NCBI GenBank assembly: GCA_945871945.1
Contig: CAMBXY010000038.1
Coordinates: 1 to 11,307, forward strand
Origin: Bordetella parapertussis
Lineage (GTDB): Bacteria; Pseudomonadota; Gammaproteobacteria; Burkholderiales; Burkholderiaceae_C
Direction of reading: 5' to 3'
Length of the DNA stretch: 11,307 nt
Shown here piece after piece: positions 6,222 through 11,307 of this stretch. Position 1 is the stretch's first letter. Each line of letters opens with the position of its first letter. Both the position numbers and the translations under genes were made by a program. The notes beneath the pieces are model-generated. The model made no database searches, had not been told where the DNA came from, and worked only from the letters and a program-made list of their open reading frames with translations.

Positions 6222-7684
6222 TGTTCACTTTCTTCGCACCCGTGCTGTCCTTGATGGCACGCATCTTGATCGCGTTCTCGGTGACATTTTTGGTGCCGGG
6301 CATTTGGGCCTGGTTTAAAGACCACCAAGATTTGCAATTGATTTGGTTGGCTGGTTTTGGCCTGACCGCTGCCAGCGGCATGGTGCTGGCAGCCATCACG
6401 CAGCGCCACCGGCGCGAACTATTGGCTAAAGACGGCTTCTTGCTGGTCAACCTGGTGTGGTTGGTGCTGCCCGCTTACTCGGCCTTACCACTCATGTTTT
6501 TGGTGCCAGAGATCACTTGGTTCAAGGCCTACTTTGAGGCCATGAGCGCGCTTACCGCAACGGGCGCAACGGCTTTGACGGGGCTTGAGCATTTGCCGGT
6601 TTCGGTCAATATTTGGCGCTGCTTTTTGCAGCTGATCGGTGGGCTGGGCATCATGCTGTTGGTGGTGGCGGTGTTGCCCATGTTGGGATTGGGCGGCATG
6701 CAGCTGTACAAGACCGAAATGCCCGGCCCTATGAAAGACACCAAGTTCACCCCCCGCATTGCCGAAACGGCGCGTGGCTTGTGGGGCGTGTACTTCTTGT
6801 TTTCTGGCGCGTGCCTGTTGGCTTACCGCTGGGCTGGCATGAGCTGGGCCGATGCCTTTATGCACATGTGCACCACCATGGGTTTGGGTGGTTTTTCTTC
6901 GTATGACGCCAGTTTTGGGCACTTCAACTCGCCCATGATCGAGTGGGTGGCCATCGTTTTCATGACTTTGGCGGGGATCAGTTTTGTGCGCTACTTTGTT
7001 GTGCTGCGCAGCCGCTCCATCTTGCCCATCAGTAACGATGGCGAGATCCGCACTTACCTAGGTGTCTTGTTGGCCTCCACTTTGTTGGTGATGGCCTTGC
7101 TGCTGGTCCATGGTGTTTATGAAGACGGGCTGGAAGCCTTGCGCATCAGTGCTTTCCATGTGGTGTCTTTGGCCACCACCACCGGTTATGCCGCCACCGA
7201 TTACGCTCAGTGGCCTGTATTTGCCCCGATTTTGTTGATGTTCTTGGGCTGCTTTGCGGCATGTGCGGGTTCTACGGGTGGCGGCATCAAGATGGTTCGC
7301 ATGATCTTGCTGGTCAAGCAAGCCCAGCGCGAGTTGGTGCGCATCATCCACCCCCGTGTCATCAACCCGGTCACGCTGGGCGGCGCCGTGATCCCCGTGT
7401 CGGTCATGACAGCGGTGTTGGGCTTCATGCTCATTTATGGCGGTGCCACCATGGGTCTGAGCATGCTGCTCTTGCTAAGTGGCTTGGACACTGTGACCGC
7501 ATTTTCGGCCGTTATTGCCACCATCAACAACATCGGCCCAGGCTTGGGTCAGGTCGGACCCTCGGGCAATTACGGCGGCCTGAGTCCCTTCCAGTTGGGT
7601 GTTTTGAGTTTTGCCATGTTGCTGGGCCGACTGGAACTACTGTCGGTGCTGGTTTTGTTCAGCTCACACTTCTGGCGCAAATGA
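6221..7684 (+). CDS. trkH: Trk potassium uptake channel subunit TrkH
   Basis: Inner-membrane potassium-translocating subunit, 487 residues, normal length. Four pore-helix repeats with selectivity-filter turns are visible: LTATGATALTG (about 111-121), CTTMGLGGFS (217-226), LATTTGYAATD (317-327) and INNIGPGLGQVG (435-446). The four filter glycines are all present. The CAGSTGGGIKMVR segment (about 348-360) is the intramembrane gate loop of the family. It starts at the ATG overlapping the trkA stop, and TrkA would bind it as a cytoplasmic ring. The gene order trkA-trkH in one transcript is common in betaproteobacteria. Its stop codon in turn overlaps a small downstream reading frame. Confidence 0.97.
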   Translation: MFTFFAPVLSLMARILIAFSVTFLVPGIWAWFKDHQDLQLIWLAGFGLTAASGMVLAAITQRHRRELLAKDGFLLVNLVWLVLPAYSALPLMFLVPEITWFKAYFEAMSALTATGATALTGLEHLPVSVNIWRCFLQLIGGLGIMLLVVAVLPMLGLGGMQLYKTEMPGPMKDTKFTPRIAETARGLWGVYFLFSGACLLAYRWAGMSWADAFMHMCTTMGLGGFSSYDASFGHFNSPMIEWVAIVFMTLAGISFVRYFVVLRSRSILPISNDGEIRTYLGVLLASTLLVMALLLVHGVYEDGLEALRISAFHVVSLATTTGYAATDYAQWPVFAPILLMFLGCFAACAGSTGGGIKMVRMILLVKQAQRELVRIIHPRVINPVTLGGAVIPVSVMTAVLGFMLIYGGATMGLSMLLLLSGLDTVTAFSAVIATINNIGPGLGQVGPSGNYGGLSPFQLGVLSFAMLLGRLELLSVLVLFSSHFWRK

Positions 7685-7842
7685 AGGCGGTATTTTTCTG
7701 TTGGAACAAGAAGAGACACATGCCTGATAACAAACAGGACCTAAATGCTGGCAAGAACCCCATGGCAGCTCAAATGGCCTGCATTGAACTTGAAAAGCAA
7801 CTGACATTTATTGCTCTTACTCAATTTGGACTGCGTCAATGA
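7681..7842 (+). CDS. Hypothetical small protein overlapping the trkH stop
   Basis: A 53-codon frame whose ATG (7681-7683) overlaps the trkH TGA as ATGA, the same coupling seen elsewhere in the window. An alternative ATG at 7720 has a better purine-rich ribosome site (AAGAAGAGA) and gives a 40-residue peptide, MPDNKQDLNAGKNP then MAAQMACIELEKQLTFIAL. The C-terminal half could form one amphipathic helix. No domain is recognised. The region after trkH is otherwise empty, so it may be a small partner of the channel or a chance frame. Confidence 0.3.
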   Translation: MKAVFFCWNKKRHMPDNKQDLNAGKNPMAAQMACIELEKQLTFIALTQFGLRQ

Positions 7843-7900
7843 TGTGTCTTGTCCGAGCGGCCATGTCCAACTTGTAAAGGGATGCTTAAACGCTAAGTAG

Positions 7901-8821
7901 TCAGCTGCCCACTTGTTTGCCTGTGCTCACCAATTGCATTGCCGAAGCAATCAGTCCAGAGACTTCGGTTAAGTTGCCCGGCACAATCAGTGTGGTCTTG
8001 GCGTCTTGCGCAACTTTGGCGTAGGCCTGCACGGCCTGTTCAGCCACTTTCAGTTGTACCGCCTGATCACCCCCGGGTTGGCGAATGGCGCTTGCAATCC
8101 GCTCAATGGCTTGCGCAGTCGCGTTGGCCATTTCAGTTATAGCAGCAGCATCCCCTTGCGCCTTGTTGATGGCGGCCTGCTTTTCACCCTCTGAGCGAGC
8201 AATGAAAGCCTCACGCTCGCCAGTAGCGATATTGATTTGCTCTTGGCGACGGCCTTCAGAAGCTGCGATCAAGGCGCGTTTTTCACGCTCAGCGGTGATT
8301 TGCGATTGCATGGCCAGCAAAATTTCTTTAGGTGGAGTCAGGTCCTTGATCTCATAGCGCAGCACCTTCACACCCCAGTTGAGCGCCGCTTCGTCAATCG
8401 CGGCTACAACCTGCGAGTTGATGATCGTTCGCTCTTCAAATGTCTTGTCCAGTTCCAGTTTGCCGATCACGCTGCGCAGACTGGTTTGAGCCAGCTGGGT
8501 CACGGCAATGATGTAGTTGGACGAACCGTAACTTGCCAGCTTAGGGTCCGTCACCTGAAAGTACAGAATACCGTCGACCTGCAACTGCGTGTTGTCGCGC
8601 GTGATGCAAATCTGGCTGGGCACGTCCAGAGGGATTTCCTTCAGACTGTGCTTCTGGATCACCTTGTCGACAAAGGGCACCACAAAGTTCAGGCCCGGGG
8701 CCAGGCTGGCATGGAATTTACCCAGCCTTTCAACCACCCAAGCTTCTTGTTGCGGCACGACCTTAACGGTTTTTATGATGAACAAGACCGCAATGGCCAA
8801 AAGGACGATTGAAATTTCCAT
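7901..8821 (-). CDS. qmcA: SPFH/Band 7 (stomatin-like) membrane protein, QmcA/paraslipin type
   Basis: Membrane-anchored scaffold protein, 306 residues. One N-terminal transmembrane helix (about 3-17, ISIVLLAIAVLFIIK) leads into the Band 7 domain, with the family's VVPQQEAWVVERLGKF opening, the APGLNFVVPFVDKV turn and VTQLAQTSLRSVIGKLELD. A long Ala/Glu/Lys/Arg-rich coiled coil with repeated ITAEREKRA- and GEREA-like units runs from about 180 to 250. Members form large ring or cage oligomers at the inner membrane and influence membrane protease and lipid-domain behaviour. It follows nfeD after a 29-base gap on the same strand, the usual partner arrangement. A purine-rich AAAGAAA precedes the ATG. 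Its 3' end converges with the trkH transcript. Confidence 0.95.
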   Translation of the reverse strand: MEISIVLLAIAVLFIIKTVKVVPQQEAWVVERLGKFHASLAPGLNFVVPFVDKVIQKHSLKEIPLDVPSQICITRDNTQLQVDGILYFQVTDPKLASYGSSNYIIAVTQLAQTSLRSVIGKLELDKTFEERTIINSQVVAAIDEAALNWGVKVLRYEIKDLTPPKEILLAMQSQITAEREKRALIAASEGRRQEQINIATGEREAFIARSEGEKQAAINKAQGDAAAITEMANATAQAIERIASAIRQPGGDQAVQLKVAEQAVQAYAKVAQDAKTTLIVPGNLTEVSGLIASAMQLVSTGKQVGS

Positions 8822-8850
8822 GATTTTCTTTCTATGAATCTAACCTTGAC

Positions 8851-9273
8851 TTAAACTTTATGCAGCACCAAAGTATTGCCTTGGATATCTTGGATTTGAT
8901 AAACACCTAGATCTTTAGAAATTCCTTTTGCACAAATGGCAGTCCAGTTTGCGCCTCTGTGCTTGACTTGTGCAGTGCCGTTGCTGAGCCATTCATGCAC
9001 TTCTACTGTTTCACCGACATCCAAGTGTTGGGCAGGAACTTTTTCAGGGTGTGACTTTAGTTTTTGCAATACGTAAATGCGCCAAAAAATAGCAGCCAGT
9101 CCGCCGACTACCGATCCTGTGATGAGCTGTGTTGTAACGCTTAGTTGAGCATGCGCTGCGATGGCACCCGCTGTCGCGCCTATTGCGAGCATAAGCAAGT
9201 AGAAAGTGCCCGTCATCAGCTCTATGCTTACAAGTGTGCCTGCAATGATCCACCAAATGCTTGACTCGTTCAT
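8851..9273 (-). CDS. nfeD: NfeD-family membrane protein (short form)
   Basis: A 140-residue inner-membrane protein of the short NfeD/YbbJ class. Hydrophobic N-terminal segments (about 7-65, including IWWIIAGTLVSIELMTGTFY and a Gly/Ala-rich pair of helices) are followed by a soluble beta-barrel OB-fold domain. That domain contains LDVGETVEVHEWLSNGTAQVKHRGANW and ends in NTLVLHKV. The serine-protease domain of long NfeD proteins is absent, as expected for this class. It is the first gene of the pair with the SPFH protein, which it is thought to assist. The ATG at 9271-9273 follows AAGGGAAG, a good ribosome site at slightly long spacing. Confidence 0.92.
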   Translation of the reverse strand: MNESSIWWIIAGTLVSIELMTGTFYLLMLAIGATAGAIAAHAQLSVTTQLITGSVVGGLAAIFWRIYVLQKLKSHPEKVPAQHLDVGETVEVHEWLSNGTAQVKHRGANWTAICAKGISKDLGVYQIQDIQGNTLVLHKV

Positions 9274-9337
9274 GGATGAGACTTCCCTTTAAATAACGTA
9301 TCTCTAGCTTTCTATCTTGCCATGAATCGCCCCGGGG

Positions 9338-9361
9338 TTTGAGGAGGCTCAAAACTTTGAG
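9338..9361. repeat. Alternating TTTGAG / CTCAAA / TTTGAG hairpin motif
   Basis: Three six-base blocks alternate: TTTGAG (9338-9343), CTCAAA (9348-9353) and TTTGAG (9356-9361). The middle block can pair with the left one (loop GAGG) or with the right one (two-base gap), giving mutually exclusive pairings. It lies 65-88 bases upstream of nfeD in the divergent gap. Nothing downstream resembles a terminator T-run. Confidence 0.4.
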
Positions 9362-9380
9362 AAGATGGAGCCATGAACAC

Positions 9381-9505
9381 ATATGCCCAAATAGCCCAAT
9401 TACCTGGCTCACTTGGACTGTGATTGAAGCCAAATCCGGCATGTCCTTGATTCGAGGGCATTCTGCAATTGAAATTACAAGGAACTCCCATAGACTTGGG
9501 CATAT
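9381..9505. repeat. 125-bp segment bounded by perfect 10-bp inverted repeats
   Basis: ATATGCCCAA at 9381-9390 is the exact reverse complement of TTGGGCATAT at 9496-9505. A second, imperfect layer continues the symmetry: CCCAAATAGCCC at 9386-9397 against GGGCATATTTGGG at 9498-9510, with a one-base gap. The enclosed 105 bases have no recognisable gene, though the minus strand stays open across it from 9503. The size and ends resemble a miniature inverted-repeat element, but I see no clear target-site duplication. It ends 24 bases before the amidotransferase ATG. Confidence 0.45.
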
Positions 9506-9520
9506 TTGGGATTTTTAGAC

Positions 9521-9524
9521 GAGG
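9521..9524 (+). promoter_or_regulatory. Ribosome binding site fixing the amidotransferase start
   Basis: GAGG lies five bases upstream of the ATG at 9530, which makes the encoded protein begin Met-Cys as this enzyme class requires. An earlier in-frame start at 9506 would bury the catalytic cysteine. Confidence 0.6.
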
Positions 9525-9529
9525 TCGTC

Positions 9530-10324
9530 ATGTGCAGATGGGTAGCTTATGCGGGTCCAGAAATTTACCTTGAAGACTTGATCTTCCACCAAGAGCATTC
9601 CATTGTGAGTCAGAGCTTGGCAGCAACCCAGTCTGCATGGGTTACCAATGGCGATGGGTTTGGTGTTGCCTGGTACACCAAACGCACCACACCTGGACTG
9701 TTTAAAGACATCCTGCCCGCTTGGAATGACAGCAATCTGCGCTCACTTGCTGCACATATAAGAACTAGATTATTTTTTGCTCACGTACGCGCTACTACTG
9801 GCACAGCGGTCAATAGGAGTAACTGCCATCCATTTACGTGGCAAAACTGGACTTTTATGCACAACGGCAAGATTGGCAACTGGCATGACTGCAGAAAAGA
9901 TGTTGAAGACCTCATTGACCATGTGCACTATCCACACAGGGAAGGCACCACTGACAGTGAAGCCCTATTTCTAGTTGCACTCAGCAAAGGTTTGATTAAC
10001 GACCCAATCAACGCCATGCAAGCTACTTTGCGCGATGTCAACAAAATTATGGAAAGACACCACGCGGACGAACCCATGCGGATTTCCTGTGCTTTAACCA
10101 ACGGCAAAGACATTTGGGCTTTTAGGTATTCCAGCGACGACCAATCCCCCAGTATGTACTTTGGCTCCCCCCACACACGAGCCAGCGAAAACGGCTTGCA
10201 CCCCATTACAACCATTGCCTCAGAACCTTCTGACTCGGATGCAGCTCATTGGTTCAAGGTCGAAGAGCGCAATGGTGTGCATTGGACCGAGCATGGGTTA
10301 GAGCATTTCAAAATGGCAATTTAA
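9530..10324 (+). CDS. Class II glutamine amidotransferase (YafJ/EgtC-like)
   Basis: A stand-alone N-terminal-nucleophile amidohydrolase of 264 residues. Met1 is followed by Cys2 (MCRWVAYAG), which becomes the nucleophile once Met is removed. Other active-site landmarks are in order: NGDGFGVAWY (40-49), AHVRATTG (84-91), MHNGKIGNW (110-118, with the oxyanion-hole Asn-Gly), and TDSEALF (141-147). This single-domain architecture fits YafJ and EgtC-type enzymes, which hydrolyse gamma-glutamyl amides. EgtC acts in ergothioneine synthesis, but no egtB or egtD is visible, so a generic assignment is safer. The gene appears lower in GC than trkAH. A 71-base gap separates it from the papain-like hydrolase on the same strand; cotranscription is possible. 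Confidence 0.92.
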   Translation: MCRWVAYAGPEIYLEDLIFHQEHSIVSQSLAATQSAWVTNGDGFGVAWYTKRTTPGLFKDILPAWNDSNLRSLAAHIRTRLFFAHVRATTGTAVNRSNCHPFTWQNWTFMHNGKIGNWHDCRKDVEDLIDHVHYPHREGTTDSEALFLVALSKGLINDPINAMQATLRDVNKIMERHHADEPMRISCALTNGKDIWAFRYSSDDQSPSMYFGSPHTRASENGLHPITTIASEPSDSDAAHWFKVEERNGVHWTEHGLEHFKMAI

Positions 10325-10395
10325 AGAAACAACATGCCCTAAATAGATTTGGATTAAATTATGCTGAGTACCGAAAAAATCAATAGACACGCTGT

Positions 10396-11163
10396 ATGAA
10401 TAAAGTCGCAGGTGCAATCGGCAAATCGTTGGCCGTTTATCTCAGCAAAGAGCTCGAAATCAACGGCACAGCTCCACCATCCAACCCCTTGCATCTACAG
10501 GCTACTTTGCGACCAGGTGATGTACTGCTGATTGAAGGTAACACCCGAATAAGTGCTGCAATCAAATACCTGACCCAGTCCACGTGGTCTCATGCCGCAC
10601 TTTACGTAGGTATGAATTTCAGCCTAAATGCACCCGAACACCACTGTCTTATAGATGCCGATATGGTGCATGGAGTTCGCAGCACTGGACTTGATAGATT
10701 TATGAATCTGCACACAAGAATCTGCAGACCCATAGGACTTAGTGAGCAAGAATGCAACGATGTTGCACAAGCAGCTATTGACAAAATTGGACATCAATAC
10801 GATTTACGAAACGTTCTTGATCTAGCAAGGTACTTGTTACCAACGCCACCGGTTCCGACTCGATTCAGAAGAAGTTTATTGTCACTGGGCAGTGGCGACC
10901 CAACGCGAGCAATCTGCTCTACATTAATTGCTCAGGCATTTGAAGGCATTCACTACCCCATCATTGCCTTAGAGCACAAAAGGCCAGGTACATCAGCCAA
11001 TGAACATGACTTTACAACTCAAAAATTTCAACCAAAGCAGTTCAAACCCAAGCACCACTCGCTTCTAACACCTAGAGACTTTGACGTTTCCCCCTACTTT
11101 GCCATCATCAAGCCAACAGTTGAGTGTGGGTTTGATTTTCGCAATCTTGAATGGGTTGAATAA
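10396..11163 (+). CDS. Permuted papain-like hydrolase, YiiX/C92 family
   Basis: A 255-residue protein of the YiiX/YaeF (peptidase C92) group, circularly permuted relatives of NlpC/P60 enzymes. LRPGDVLLIEG (38-48) opens the domain. His66 in TWSHAALYVG and Cys174 in RAICSTLIAQAFE are the expected catalytic pair. GHQYDLRNVLDLARYLL (132-148) is the characteristic G-x-x-YD helix of the family. Substrates of these enzymes are uncertain: amide bonds in peptidoglycan, lipids or modified proteins have been proposed. The N-terminal 37 residues lack a clear signal peptide, so it may be cytoplasmic. The ATG at 10396 has only a weak ribosome site, but no better start lies nearby. Base composition is AT-richer than the trk and phn genes. 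Many relatives are annotated only as lipo-like proteins. Confidence 0.85.
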   Translation: MNKVAGAIGKSLAVYLSKELEINGTAPPSNPLHLQATLRPGDVLLIEGNTRISAAIKYLTQSTWSHAALYVGMNFSLNAPEHHCLIDADMVHGVRSTGLDRFMNLHTRICRPIGLSEQECNDVAQAAIDKIGHQYDLRNVLDLARYLLPTPPVPTRFRRSLLSLGSGDPTRAICSTLIAQAFEGIHYPIIALEHKRPGTSANEHDFTTQKFQPKQFKPKHHSLLTPRDFDVSPYFAIIKPTVECGFDFRNLEWVE

Positions 11164-11170
11164 ATAATGC

Positions 11171-11284
11171 ATGCACACCTACCAAGCTTCCGTCAAAGTT
11201 AGAGCCAACAATGGTCGCAGCCAAGTTGACAAAGGATTTGTCGCATTTTTTAAAAATTTAATTGCGTCACCATACAGCAGTTGA
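11171..11284 (+). CDS. 37-codon reading frame, possible truncated small protein
   Basis: ATG at 11171, 7 bases after the stop of the hydrolase gene, to TGA at 11282-11284. The N-terminal part MHTYQASVKVRANNGRSQVD looks like a genuine beta-strand pair and codes with balanced codons. After it the frame enters AT-rich sequence and soon stops. It resembles small beta-rich proteins of about 60-80 residues seen in proteobacterial accessory regions, but cut short. No strong ribosome site is present. It could be a remnant or chance. Confidence 0.3.
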   Translation: MHTYQASVKVRANNGRSQVDKGFVAFFKNLIASPYSS

Positions 11285-11307
11285 GAAAATTTTTAGCATG
11301 CTATAAA

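Noticed and set aside
7843-7900. Possible terminator between trkH and the SPFH gene
   Set aside because: The best dyad is CTTA/TAAG with a five-base loop and no T-run.
9312-9503. 63-codon minus-strand frame upstream of nfeD
   Set aside because: Runs through the inverted-repeat segment, has an atypical composition and no ribosome site; more likely a chance opening across a repeat.
9381-9505. Integron attC site
   Set aside because: The ends do not show the RYYYAAC/GTTRRRY core sites, and no cassette gene structure surrounds it.

Overview
The window looks like a betaproteobacterial chromosome, most likely Burkholderiales and probably near Comamonadaceae. This is judged from moderately high GC in the core genes, codon use, and the style of the trkA-trkH, SPFH-NfeD and amidotransferase proteins. 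No rRNA gene or other marker fixes the genus. It divides into a probable accessory segment on the left, a degraded junction, and a mostly core-like stretch on the right.

Left segment (1-3757). The 3' end of an MFS permease (ArsJ-like C-terminus) on the + strand converges on a four-gene minus-strand operon, phnD-phnC-phnE-phnE. This encodes a complete ABC importer of the phosphate/phosphite/phosphonate class: a periplasmic binding protein with a GTG start, an ATPase and two different membrane subunits. The last three genes are joined by 4-base ATGA overlaps. A Pho-box-like sequence lies 20 bases upstream of phnD. No C-P lyase, phosphite dehydrogenase or phosphonatase gene is visible.

Junction (3758-4829). 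Positions 3758-3799 match the 3' portion of a tRNA-Asn(GTT): anticodon loop, T arm and 3' acceptor strand, with no 5' half. This is the classic scar of integrase-mediated insertion into a tRNA gene. Its orientation places the inserted element to the left, so the phn operon and MFS gene would be cargo and the right side the old chromosome. After it come a secreted DUF4174 gene on the minus strand and about 500 bases of AT-rich sequence holding small, possibly decayed reading frames.

Right segment (4830-11307). trkA and trkH overlap by one base and form a potassium uptake system. A small reading frame is coupled to the end of trkH. Convergent to it is an nfeD-SPFH (qmcA-like) membrane-proteostasis pair on the minus strand. 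The divergent gap after nfeD holds a 125-bp segment bounded by perfect 10-bp inverted repeats and a small alternative-hairpin motif. Two + strand genes follow: a class II glutamine amidotransferase with its nucleophilic Cys2, and a YiiX/C92-type permuted papain-like hydrolase. A 37-codon reading frame lies at the right edge.

The most notable feature is the tRNA-Asn scar beside a Pho-box-like promoter and a phosphonate-type importer, which suggests the right end of an integrated oxyanion-transport (possibly arsenic-linked) island. I saw no CRISPR array, complete transposase or integrase.
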